This document shows, in pieces, positions 34,497 to 42,882 of a stretch of DNA of 45,402 bases; position 1 is the first letter of the stretch; every line of letters starts with the position of its first letter. The notes beneath the pieces were generated by a model. The model did not search any database and was not told where the DNA came from. It saw nothing but the letters and a program-made list of their open reading frames with translations. Both the position numbers and the translations under genes were made by a program. This DNA comes from CACPJA01 sp964629335 (lineage in GTDB: Bacteria; Pseudomonadota; Gammaproteobacteria; Steroidobacterales; UBA11654), in contig CAZVRH010000008.1 of assembly GCA_964629335.1 (NCBI GenBank), forward strand, positions 1 to 45,402, written 5' to 3'.

Positions 34497-36254
34497 TTAA
34501 AACTGATCTTCAGAAAGAATCATAGTGCTTTTTGATCCCGACATGAGTGCTTTGGAGTAAGCGTGGATCATAGGCAAGCATTGCTCGATAAAAAAAGTAG
34601 ATGAGACCAGCTTTGCTTGGTGGAACTCTATATCATTGCCTTCTTCTATATTTTGAATGGCCAATTTAGCTGAACGGCTGGCAATCCAGCCTCCTGTATA
34701 AGTTCCCATTAACATTAGAAAATTATAGCTTGCTGATCCAGCCAAGAAAGGGTCGGCTGCTTGTGAGTCTAAAATATAATTAATAGAATTCTCAATAACA
34801 CATGCGGCTGATTTCATTGTTTTTTGAATGTCTAGAAGATCCTCTTGCCCGGCATCAAAACTCTCTATTTCCGTGGCTATTTCTGCTATAAATCGTTTTA
34901 GCTCTGAGCCATTATCTCTGATCACTTTCCGACCTATCAGGTCATTAGCTTGAACACCCGTTGTGCCTTCATAAATGGTGGTAATTCTTGAATCTCTGAA
35001 GTGCTGAGCAGCTCCTGTTTCTTCGACATAGCCCATCCCTCCATGTATTTGTATGCCAATGGAGGTAATTTCCTGACACAATTCACTGCACCAACCTTTT
35101 GTTATTGGAGTCAGCAGATCGGCTCTGAGGCTATGCTGATGATCACTCTCAGCACAATCTAATTCCAAAGTGTTTAGGTAAACAAGAATTCGCATGACTT
35201 CTATTTGTGATCTCATTTTCAATAACATCCGTCGAACATCAGGATGATGAATAATAGTCACACGATCTGATTGATCGTCGGTTCTGCCTTGAACGCGTTC
35301 CTTGGCGTAAGATAAAGCTTGTTGATAAGCGCGTTCAGCTATAGCCACGCTTTCACATGCCACCCCGATTCTTGCATCATTCATTATGGTGAACATACAA
35401 GAGAGCCCTTGGTTAACCTCACCAACCAAATATCCGGTTGCATCCTCATAACTCATAACGCAAGTTGCACAACCGTGGATTCCAAGTTTGTGCTCTAACG
35501 ACACAGCTTTAAGGTTATTCCGTTCACCTAGACTCCCGTCATCATTAACCAAGTATTTTGGAACCAAAAATAATGAGATCCCTTTAACTCCTTCGGGAGC
35601 ATCCGGCAATCTTGCAAGGACAAGATGAATAATATTGTCTGAGAGATCGTGCTCACCCCAAGTAATAAATATTTTTTGACCGCTAATCTTGTAATGATCC
35701 CCTGCTTGGGTCGCAGTTGTATTTAATACGGAAAGATCTGAACCTGCTTGCGGTTCCGTTAAATTCATGGTGCCCGAATACTCCCCTGAGATTAACTTAC
35801 TAAGAAATAAGCTCTGCAAAGATTCGCTTGCGTGGGATTCAAGTCCTCTAATCACTGAATTCGTTAACAACACCAAGTGGGCCCAAGAAAAATTAGCTGC
35901 CATGACCATTTCATTAATTGGCATTGAAACTAAGCTAGGCAGTCCTTGACCACCAAAGTGAGGGTTAAAACTTAAGGTTGGCCAACCGCCTTCAACATAA
36001 GCATCATAAGCTTCCTTATAGCCAGGTGGGACCTCAACCTTACCGTCATTTAAGCTCACTCCAATTCGATCACCGTCCACGTTCGTAGGAGCTATCACTT
36101 CTGATGCAATGTCTGCTGCACTGCCATAAATTGAAGACAAAAATTCTTTGTCAATCTCTTGTTTTAATCCCTCTATATTTTTCATATTCTCCAGACCAAT
36201 GAATTGATCCAAAGCAAATAACATATCCTTAATAGGCGGTTCAAAACGATTCAT
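34497..36254 (-). CDS. Acyl-CoA dehydrogenase, DmdC-like
   Basis: A 585-residue FAD enzyme of the long acyl-CoA dehydrogenase class. It has the N-terminal extension domain, the FAD/substrate segment TMNLTEPQAGSDLS, FITWGEHDL, the C-terminal helical domain, and the catalytic Glu in TTIYEGTTGVQANDL. The size and layout fit 3-methylmercaptopropionyl-CoA dehydrogenase (DmdC), which follows DmdA-dependent DMSP demethylation; the neighbouring dmdA one base away strengthens this. General medium/long-chain acyl-CoA dehydrogenases of the same class cannot be excluded. The ATG at 36254 is chosen because GAGAGGG lies 6 bases upstream; the longer frame begins with TTG inside dmdA. dmdB and dmdD are not seen here, although fadD-like and crotonase genes occur elsewhere in the window. 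Confidence 0.85.
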   Translation of the reverse strand: MNRFEPPIKDMLFALDQFIGLENMKNIEGLKQEIDKEFLSSIYGSAADIASEVIAPTNVDGDRIGVSLNDGKVEVPPGYKEAYDAYVEGGWPTLSFNPHFGGQGLPSLVSMPINEMVMAANFSWAHLVLLTNSVIRGLESHASESLQSLFLSKLISGEYSGTMNLTEPQAGSDLSVLNTTATQAGDHYKISGQKIFITWGEHDLSDNIIHLVLARLPDAPEGVKGISLFLVPKYLVNDDGSLGERNNLKAVSLEHKLGIHGCATCVMSYEDATGYLVGEVNQGLSCMFTIMNDARIGVACESVAIAERAYQQALSYAKERVQGRTDDQSDRVTIIHHPDVRRMLLKMRSQIEVMRILVYLNTLELDCAESDHQHSLRADLLTPITKGWCSELCQEITSIGIQIHGGMGYVEETGAAQHFRDSRITTIYEGTTGVQANDLIGRKVIRDNGSELKRFIAEIATEIESFDAGQEDLLDIQKTMKSAACVIENSINYILDSQAADPFLAGSASYNFLMLMGTYTGGWIASRSAKLAIQNIEEGNDIEFHQAKLVSSTFFIEQCLPMIHAYSKALMSGSKSTMILSEDQF

Positions 36255-36255
36255 T

Positions 36256-37380
36256 TCAAGCCCTCTCAAACCATGGAAGGTTAACTGTAGTTGCCAGAAA
36301 GTCTTTTTCTGGCGAAGAAATAATTATCTCACAACCGCTGTTGGCATGTTCAATATCCAGAATCGTATAACATATGTTCTTATCTAATCTTGGTGAGTAA
36401 ACCAATGCATGCATGGACCCAGCTTTTTTGCCACCAATGAAGACAGGCCAATGCTCATCATTGAAAACCGTTATTGGGTCACCTTCAATTTCAGCACCCA
36501 TTAATCTTTTTGTAGGGCCTTGGAGATTAATCTCACGCAAAGCCTCTTTACCAATAAAATCGTCTTCTTGATCAAGATCAATCATCCAATCAAGCCCGAC
36601 TTCATAGGGGTTATTGGTTCTGTCCATATCGGCTAAATAACTCAGTATTCCACCCTCCAGTCGTAAAATGACATTGGGTGTACCTGCACTTATATCGAGA
36701 TCTTGACCTGCTTGCCAAAGAATTTCCCATAATTCATTTCCTTTAGAGTGATCTTGAAGAAATATTTCATAACAACGTTCCCGGCTATAGCCCATTCTGG
36801 CAATAATCATCGGAATCCCTTCATGTGTTAGTTCCTTGAATTTATAAAAAGCTAAATCGTTTACCCAATCTCCAAAAATCTTGGCCATCAGTTTTGTTGA
36901 ATTGGGCCCTTGGACTTGCAATGGCGATACATCAGGCTCAATGATATCTACATCAAATTCGTATCCTGCTGCAATGCCTTGCGCCCATAAAAGAGCATCT
37001 CCGTCAGCAAGAGAAAACCAATAGTGCTCGTGATCGATTTTTAACATCACCGGATCATTGATAAACCCTCCCTGAAAATCCAGGAAGGGAGCATACATTG
37101 CCTGGCCTGTTGAGCATTTCTTAATGTTTCGGGGGGTTAGAAATTGCGATAATGCCTCAGCATCAGGGCCTTTAATTTCCACTTGACGTTCACAAGCCAC
37201 ATCCCACAACTGCACCCCATTTACTAGTTTTCTATAGTCCTCAACAGTTCCATTAAAACTAATTGGCATATACATGTGGTTATACACTGAGAATGCTTGT
37301 GCGCCATATTTCATTGTGGAGTCAAAATAAGGCGATTTCCTTACACGTGGACTGAAAACTATTGTTGATGTCTTATACAT
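36256..37380 (-). CDS. dmdA: Dimethylsulfoniopropionate (DMSP) demethylase
   Basis: A 374-residue GcvT-fold enzyme that moves a methyl group from DMSP to tetrahydrofolate, giving methylmercaptopropionate. Several stretches match the SAR11 DmdA as I remember it: VRKSPYFDST near the N-terminus, VQLWDVACERQVEIKGPDA, INDPVMLKI, HYWFSLADGDALLWA, VDIIEPDVSPLQVQGP, GYSRERCYEIF and LEGGILSYLADM. The retained WDVA, NDPV and EPDVSP blocks set it apart from glycine-cleavage T protein and dimethylglycine oxidases. It shares an operon with the DmdC-like dehydrogenase and is divergent from the BCCT transporter. A related folate-dependent demethylase acting on another substrate remains possible. Confidence 0.85.
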   Translation of the reverse strand: MYKTSTIVFSPRVRKSPYFDSTMKYGAQAFSVYNHMYMPISFNGTVEDYRKLVNGVQLWDVACERQVEIKGPDAEALSQFLTPRNIKKCSTGQAMYAPFLDFQGGFINDPVMLKIDHEHYWFSLADGDALLWAQGIAAGYEFDVDIIEPDVSPLQVQGPNSTKLMAKIFGDWVNDLAFYKFKELTHEGIPMIIARMGYSRERCYEIFLQDHSKGNELWEILWQAGQDLDISAGTPNVILRLEGGILSYLADMDRTNNPYEVGLDWMIDLDQEDDFIGKEALREINLQGPTKRLMGAEIEGDPITVFNDEHWPVFIGGKKAGSMHALVYSPRLDKNICYTILDIEHANSGCEIIISSPEKDFLATTVNLPWFERA

Positions 37381-37583
37381 TTTAAAGTGCTGGTAATCTT
37401 ACTTAATAATACATAAGAATTCGACTCTGATCGTAACTAAATAGCGCTGGACTATTAATCCATTTTATCTAGACTGTAGATGCTCTAAATTCATGGAGAA
37501 CTTGTATTCTAAGGAATAAAGAAAATATAGATTGGACAAATTTTGCACTAACAGTCATAGCAACTCTTGCAATACTAGCCCCT
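37381..37583. other. Divergent dmdA/BCCT intergenic region with a broken BCCT N-terminus
   Basis: About the first 110 bases are AT-rich non-coding DNA and must hold promoters for dmdA and the transporter. From 37493 an ATG opens a short frame, MENLYSKE followed by TAA. Just after that stop, the frame of the BCCT gene reads KENIDWTNFALTVIATLAIL, which looks like the missing first membrane helix of the transporter. One base too many near 37517-37520 would explain this. Confidence 0.6.
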
Positions 37584-39050
37584 ATGTTTATTGTACCCAT
37601 GGCCACCAATGAATTACTCAATCAAGCCTACGATTGGGTGGCCAGTAATTTAGGTGCCGTTTATTTAATAATGGGACTCTTAACACTGGCATTTCTTTTA
37701 ATACTAGCTATGAGCAAATTTGGCAAGATTGTATTAGGCAAAAAGGATGATCAACCTGAGTATGGGTTTTTTGGCTGGTCTTCAATGTTGTTTTGCTGTG
37801 GTGTCGGAGCCTCTTTGGTTTTATACGGAACCACAGAATGGGTCGACTACTACTTAAAACCACCTTTTGGAGCTGAACCCAGATCGAGCGAAGCCATTGC
37901 TTGGGCTTCAAGCTATGGGATGTTTCATTGGGGAATTATTGGCTGGGCAATTTATTGTTTCCCAGGGGTAGCCGTTGGATACAGTTATCACACAAGAAAC
38001 TCCGGCAGCTTAAAAACTAGCACAGGATGTGAATCAGTCTTGGGTAATCAAAAATTAGCCCAATTAATAGATGTGATATACATGATTGCACTGGTTGGCG
38101 TTTTGGGGGCTGGTTTAGGCTTCACCTCCCCGGTGTTGAGTGCAACAATCACTGAATTCTTTTCTATTGAGCAGAATCTAATCATTACTGTTTCATGCCT
38201 ATTACTATGCTTGATAGTTTATTCAATGAGTCTTTATTATGGCGTCGAGCGTGGTATACAACGGTTGAGTAAATTTTGTGCTTATCTAGCCTTCTTTGTT
38301 TTGATCTACATTTTAATCTTTGGGCCCACTCTTTTTATAATCAAAAATTCATTCGAGAGTTGGGTATTTATGATTAAGAATTTCTTTTCCATGAGTCTTG
38401 GTCCGCCGCCATTAGGAAAGTCTGAATTTTCAAAAGCCTGGACTATATTTATGTGGGCTTGGTTCTTTGGCCTTGGTCCATTTGTTGGTATTTTCATTGC
38501 AAGAATCTCTAGAGGCAGAACCATACGGACGATGATTCTTGGCAGTCTGTTTTTTGGAACTCTAGGAACCTCATTGTTTTTTATGGTCATGGGCAACAAT
38601 GCTATTTATCTAGAAACAAATGGTCTCATGCCACTCATCGATATATGGAGTAATGAAAGTCCAGCAGTAATGGTTTCAAGAAGTATTTCTGGAATGGCGA
38701 TTGGAAAATGGATCCTTCCTGTTGTGGGAGTTTTTAGCCTTGTCTTTATGGCTACCACATTTGATTCTGGAGCATACACCTTAGCATCTGCGGCAACTAA
38801 AAAGATAAGGCCAGGAGAAAATCCAGAAATATGGAATAGAATCTTCTGGGCATTCTTTATTGCCTTACTGCCTCTGGCACTGTTAATAGGTGCTGCTGAT
38901 TCTCCAGATCTAAAAGGAATTGACAAATTAAAACCTTTCCAAACAATTGTGCTTTTAATTTCACCCCCATTGTTGATTGTGTATATAATCATGGCCGTCA
39001 GTTTAATAAAGAGCATTTTTGAAGACACAAAAAAGAAAATCTATGAATAA
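37584..39050 (+). CDS. BCCT-family transporter (betaine/carnitine/choline/DMSP type)
   Basis: A 488-residue inner-membrane carrier from this ATG, with about 11-12 membrane helices. BCCT marks include MFHWGIIGWAIYC, whose Trp, Trp and Tyr spacing equals the betaine-box Trp189, Trp194 and Tyr197 of BetP, and the family signature AWTIFMWAWFFGLGPFVG followed by IFIARISRGRTIR. In that signature the BetP Trp374 and Trp377 positions appear as Phe and Leu, so the ligand or coupling may differ. The real N-terminus seems to lie upstream: coding sequence for the first helix continues in frame to about 37509 but is separated from the only ATG (37493) by one base. Osmolyte import next to dmdA suggests DMSP or glycine betaine. 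It overlaps the MetF-like gene by 8 bases. Confidence 0.88.
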   Translation: MFIVPMATNELLNQAYDWVASNLGAVYLIMGLLTLAFLLILAMSKFGKIVLGKKDDQPEYGFFGWSSMLFCCGVGASLVLYGTTEWVDYYLKPPFGAEPRSSEAIAWASSYGMFHWGIIGWAIYCFPGVAVGYSYHTRNSGSLKTSTGCESVLGNQKLAQLIDVIYMIALVGVLGAGLGFTSPVLSATITEFFSIEQNLIITVSCLLLCLIVYSMSLYYGVERGIQRLSKFCAYLAFFVLIYILIFGPTLFIIKNSFESWVFMIKNFFSMSLGPPPLGKSEFSKAWTIFMWAWFFGLGPFVGIFIARISRGRTIRTMILGSLFFGTLGTSLFFMVMGNNAIYLETNGLMPLIDIWSNESPAVMVSRSISGMAIGKWILPVVGVFSLVFMATTFDSGAYTLASAATKKIRPGENPEIWNRIFWAFFIALLPLALLIGAADSPDLKGIDKLKPFQTIVLLISPPLLIVYIIMAVSLIKSIFEDTKKKIYE

Positions 39051-39951
39051 TCCAATCAAAACTCTAGAACAAACCCTAAAATCTGGTGGGTTTGCAATTA
39101 CTGCAGAAATTCCTGCACCCATCAGTGCTTCTGCTCAGGAAATGGAGAACAAAATTGATCTACTCAAAGGTTATGTGCACGGAGTGAATGTAACTGACAA
39201 CCCAGGTGCCACAGCACACATGTCGAGTCTAGCCGGTTGCAGTATCGTCAGAAACAAAGGAATTGATCCTATTTTTCAAGTCACCTGCAGAGATCGCAAT
39301 AGATTAGCGATACAAAGTGACCTAATGGGTGCTTCAGCACTGGGGATTAATAATGTGCTGACTCTGGCTGGCGATCCGATAAAAAATGGTGATCAAGCGG
39401 ATGCCAAAGCAGTCTTCGATATTAACTCCAAAAAAATTCTATCCATCATGCAATCAATGAATGATGATGGTCAAACAATGTCAGGAAGAGAATTGCAAAC
39501 TAGATCTAAATTTTTTCCTGGGGGAGCTGCAATCATTCATGAACCTGAGAACAATTGGGACCCTGTAACTCTGAAAGAAAAAACACAGCTTGGTGCACAA
39601 TTTATCCAAACCCAGTTTTGCTATGATGTTGATCTTCTAAAAACCTACATGAAATATATTGTCGATTATGGTCTGTCAGAACAACTCTTCTTTATTGTCG
39701 GTATTGGCCCATTGAGAAGCGATAAATCAGCAAAGTGGATGCGAGATAAACTTTTTGGAACAGTGATCCCAGATAGTATCGTCCAGAGGATGGAACAGGC
39801 AAAAGATCAAATAGAGGAAGGTATTAAGATTTGTGCAGAATTAATCAATGAATTCCAAGAAATTGATGGTGTTCATGGTGCTCATCTTATGGCGCCGAGG
39901 AATCTTTCGGCTATAGCGCCAACTGTTAAGCAGGCAGGGATTGAAATATAA
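39043..39951 (+). CDS. Methylenetetrahydrofolate reductase family protein
   Basis: A 302-residue TIM-barrel flavoprotein of the MetF family. It has the N-terminal ITAEIPAPISA strand with its Glu, the folate/FAD segment VNVTDNPGATAHMSS, the CRDRNRLAIQSDLMGASALG motif (read as CRDRNRLAIQSD and LGASALG-like) and LTLAGDPIKNGD. The enzyme links 5-methyl-THF and 5,10-methylene-THF. In a DMSP demethylating cell it would oxidise the methyl-THF made by DmdA, or supply methyl-THF to methionine synthesis. The ATG at 39043 overlaps the BCCT stop, so the two are coupled; the longer TTG frame is less likely. The C-terminal GVHGAHLMAPR segment fits the family's end of barrel. Confidence 0.87.
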   Translation: MNNPIKTLEQTLKSGGFAITAEIPAPISASAQEMENKIDLLKGYVHGVNVTDNPGATAHMSSLAGCSIVRNKGIDPIFQVTCRDRNRLAIQSDLMGASALGINNVLTLAGDPIKNGDQADAKAVFDINSKKILSIMQSMNDDGQTMSGRELQTRSKFFPGGAAIIHEPENNWDPVTLKEKTQLGAQFIQTQFCYDVDLLKTYMKYIVDYGLSEQLFFIVGIGPLRSDKSAKWMRDKLFGTVIPDSIVQRMEQAKDQIEEGIKICAELINEFQEIDGVHGAHLMAPRNLSAIAPTVKQAGIEI

Positions 39952-39958
39952 GTTAGAG

Positions 39959-41251
39959 TCAGGATTTACTGGCCCATAAATCTTTTAACCTATAAAAAGC
40001 CATGCCCAAAGCCATTGCTGGACTAGAAAACCATTTGCCACCCGGTAATTGGATATGCTTAATACGAGAGAGTGTATCAATCATATCCCATTCATTACTG
40101 ATGGCATTGGCTATAACTTTCGCTGCCATATGTGTGGGGCCCACTCCATGCCCAGAATAACCTTGAGAATAAAATATATTTTCAGTTAACTTTCCTAGTT
40201 GAGGAATACGATAAATCGTAACCGCGACATTCCCTCCCCAGGCGTAATCTATTCTGAGATCTTCCAGGTCAGGAAAAACCTTTAGCATTCTTTTTCTCAA
40301 ATGATAGTCAATGTTTTTTGGTTCCTTACCTGAATAATTCCATCTGCCTCCAAAAAGCAGTCTCTGGTCTGAGGACAGTCGATAATAATCCAAGATCGCA
40401 TTGAGGTCACAGACCGCCATATCTTGACTAATAATCGTTTTAGCCCTTTCATTGCCCAACGGTTCTGTGGCTATAATGCAGCTGTTTGCTGGCATGATCA
40501 TTCTTCTGAGTTTCGAGTTCAGTTTTCCTATAAAGGCATTGCCAGCTAAAACGACGTTTTTGGCCTTAATCGAACCCTGATCAGTTTCAATCAAAATTTG
40601 TTTACCTGGATTAACTTTTAATGCGCTTGTTTTCTCATAAATTGATACCCCAAGGTTGCTGGCTGCTTTGGCTTCACCTAAAACTAAATTCAAAGGATGA
40701 AGGTGACCGCTTCCTGAATCTATCATGCCTCCAATATAATTTGATGAACCGACATAATTAGTAATTTTATTTTTATCCACTAAGGTTAAATTGTGTTGAT
40801 AACCTCGTTGATCCCATTCTTCTTTCCTGACAACCAGTTCATCCATTTGAGCATTATTAAGTGCGACTTCAATAAACCCTTCTTTCAAATCACACTCTAT
40901 TTGAAATTCATCGATGGTCTCTCTAACCAAATCAGTGCAATCTGCACCTAGTTTCCAAACCGATTGTGCTACCTCTTCTCCAAATTTCTCGAATTTATTG
41001 CTAAAGGTAAAGCCAGAAATCAATTGCCCACCATTGCGACCACTTGCACCCCAACCCACTCGGGCTGAATCAATCAATACTACACTGTAACCTTTCTTTA
41101 CTAGATTTAATGCTGTGTTTACTCCAGTAAATCCGGCTCCTACAACACAGACGTCGGATGTAATATCTTGTTCGAGCCTGGGATAATTTACTGGCTCATT
41201 TATTGTGGCTGCATAATATGAGGCCACATGATCTCTTTCTATATTTACCAT
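39959..41251 (-). CDS. FAD-dependent amine oxidoreductase, PuuB/DAO type
   Basis: A 430-residue flavoprotein of the DAO family. The N-terminal FAD motif is CVVGAGFTGVNTALNL, followed by SARVGWGASGRNGGQ, the typical His/Cys-free Arg-Asn turn of gamma-glutamylputrescine oxidase-like proteins. The C-terminal FAD contact is YSQGYSGHGVGPTHMAAKV. Relatives oxidise secondary or primary amines such as gamma-glutamylputrescine, sarcosine or dimethylglycine to aldehydes and peroxide. Beside methyltransferases that may yield dimethylglycine or sarcosine, a methylamine-type substrate is attractive but unproven. Its 3' end faces the MetF-like gene at 7 bases; its start is divergent from the first MttB gene. 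Confidence 0.87.
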   Translation of the reverse strand: MVNIERDHVASYYAATINEPVNYPRLEQDITSDVCVVGAGFTGVNTALNLVKKGYSVVLIDSARVGWGASGRNGGQLISGFTFSNKFEKFGEEVAQSVWKLGADCTDLVRETIDEFQIECDLKEGFIEVALNNAQMDELVVRKEEWDQRGYQHNLTLVDKNKITNYVGSSNYIGGMIDSGSGHLHPLNLVLGEAKAASNLGVSIYEKTSALKVNPGKQILIETDQGSIKAKNVVLAGNAFIGKLNSKLRRMIMPANSCIIATEPLGNERAKTIISQDMAVCDLNAILDYYRLSSDQRLLFGGRWNYSGKEPKNIDYHLRKRMLKVFPDLEDLRIDYAWGGNVAVTIYRIPQLGKLTENIFYSQGYSGHGVGPTHMAAKVIANAISNEWDMIDTLSRIKHIQLPGGKWFSSPAMALGMAFYRLKDLWASKS

Positions 41252-41332
41252 TTAATGTTTTTTAAATCTTAATTTTTTTGCGTAAACAAACAGTGTAATA
41301 TTGTTTTACTAATCAACTAAGGATTTTACATA
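41252..41332. promoter_or_regulatory. Divergent intergenic region with an AAACA/TGTTT inverted repeat
   Basis: These 81 AT-rich bases separate the FAD oxidoreductase from the MttB tandem. AAACA at 41288-41292 and TGTTT at 41302-41306 form an inverted repeat spaced by 9 bases, and TAAGGA at 41318-41323 is the ribosome-binding site of the first MttB gene. The repeat may be an operator for one or both genes. Confidence 0.3.
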
Positions 41333-42877
41333 ATGGCGAGAAGAAGAACTAGAAGAAGCAGAGAAACCGCTTCAGAAAATGAACAAATTAGGCCTGTAGT
41401 CGAAAAGGGCATGATCGGTGGCAAATTTAAGCCCTTGTCTGATCATGACATAGAACAAATTCATCAAACTGTGTTAGATGTGCTTGAAAATATTGGTATG
41501 GCCAACCCTCTTCCAGAGTTAAAAGAAATCGCCTTAGAAAATGGCTGTACTTTCACTGACCAGGGACGTCTTTTATTTCCTAGATCTTTGGTTGAAGACG
41601 TTATAGCCAGAGCCGGCAGGGACTTTGTCATGTATGGAAGAGATCCCAAACATGATGTCGATATGTCTGATCAAAAGGTTAACTTATACGGTGGCGGTGA
41701 AGCAGTAACAATGCTTGATTTAGGGGCTAAAAAATATAGACCGTCAACAATAAATGACGTCTATGATATTGCGAGATTAGTTGATTACCTAGAGCATGTT
41801 CATAGTTATTCCAGAGTAGTAGTAGCCACAGAATTCAAAGATTTACTAAAAACAGATATCAACACAGCTTATGCCAGTGCGATTGGTACTCAAAAACATA
41901 CTGCACTGACTTTTGCTAGCGGAGATCATGTGAAGCCAACCATTGAAATGCTGGACATGATTGCTGGAGGTGAAGGAAAATTCGTAAAACGTCCATTTGC
42001 ACATGGAGGCGGATGCACTGTAGTCTCGCCTCTTCGTTATGGAACTGATAATTGTGAGGTAGCAGTAGCATCTATAGAAATGAACGCTCCTGTCTGGGTA
42101 GTCATTGCACCGCAATCTGGAGCAACGGCTCCAGCAGCTTTGGCGGGATCATTGGTTCAGGTTATCGCAGAAACACTCGCAAGTTTGTTATTGATTGATT
42201 TAATCAAACCCGGTCATCCCGTGATTTTTGGACCTTGGCCGTTTGTCACAGACCTAAGGACAGGATCCTTTTCAGGAGGCAGTGGGGAAGAAGCTATAAT
42301 GAGCGCTGCATCTGCACAAATTACCAATCACTATGGGCTTGCAAGTTCTGTGGGAGCTGGTATGACAGATTCTAAAAGTCCCGATGCACAAGCTGGTTAT
42401 GAGAAAGGAATAACCGTTGCTTTAGCTGCTTTGGCAGGTTGCAATAATGTCTCCGAATCCTCAGGAATGATGGCAAGCCTCATGGGCTACTCTTTTGAAT
42501 CCTTAGTGATTGATAATGACATGTTAGGAATGGTCATGAGGATAGTAAGAGGCATCGAAGTCAACGAAGAAACTTTATCTTATAGGGCTATAAAAGATAC
42601 TGTTGAAGGTGAGGGACATTTCTTAAGAGACCCTCAAACTCTAGAATTAATGAAAACCGAGTATCTGTATCCAACACTTGCAGACAGAAGCACTCAAGAA
42701 GAATGGGAAGCCGAAGGTTCACCTGACATGAGACAAAGAGCTGAAAAAAAAGCCAGAGAGATATTGAATTCACATTACCCAGTCTACATAGATGATGCAA
42801 CGGATAAGAAAATTAGAGATACCTATCCTATTGAGATCTCAAGAGATATTATTAAACCCTCTAAAGATCGTTTCTAG
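41333..42877 (+). CDS. MttB-family corrinoid methyltransferase, non-pyrrolysine (first copy)
   Basis: A 514-residue TIM-barrel protein of the trimethylamine methyltransferase (MttB) family. After an Arg-rich leader (ARRRTRRSRE) come the family segments FKPLSDHDIEQIHQTVLDV, VLENIGMANPLPE, LGGGEAVTM-like strands (NLYGGGEAVTML) and MTDSKSPDAQAGYEKGITVA. There is no in-frame amber codon, so it is a pyrrolysine-free homologue like glycine betaine methyltransferase MtgB. Such enzymes move a methyl group from a quaternary amine to a corrinoid protein. No corrinoid protein or activator gene is in the window; one could lie beyond the right edge. The second copy follows after 5 bases. Confidence 0.87.
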   Translation: MARRRTRRSRETASENEQIRPVVEKGMIGGKFKPLSDHDIEQIHQTVLDVLENIGMANPLPELKEIALENGCTFTDQGRLLFPRSLVEDVIARAGRDFVMYGRDPKHDVDMSDQKVNLYGGGEAVTMLDLGAKKYRPSTINDVYDIARLVDYLEHVHSYSRVVVATEFKDLLKTDINTAYASAIGTQKHTALTFASGDHVKPTIEMLDMIAGGEGKFVKRPFAHGGGCTVVSPLRYGTDNCEVAVASIEMNAPVWVVIAPQSGATAPAALAGSLVQVIAETLASLLLIDLIKPGHPVIFGPWPFVTDLRTGSFSGGSGEEAIMSAASAQITNHYGLASSVGAGMTDSKSPDAQAGYEKGITVALAALAGCNNVSESSGMMASLMGYSFESLVIDNDMLGMVMRIVRGIEVNEETLSYRAIKDTVEGEGHFLRDPQTLELMKTEYLYPTLADRSTQEEWEAEGSPDMRQRAEKKAREILNSHYPVYIDDATDKKIRDTYPIEISRDIIKPSKDRF

Positions 42878-42882
42878 GTCTT

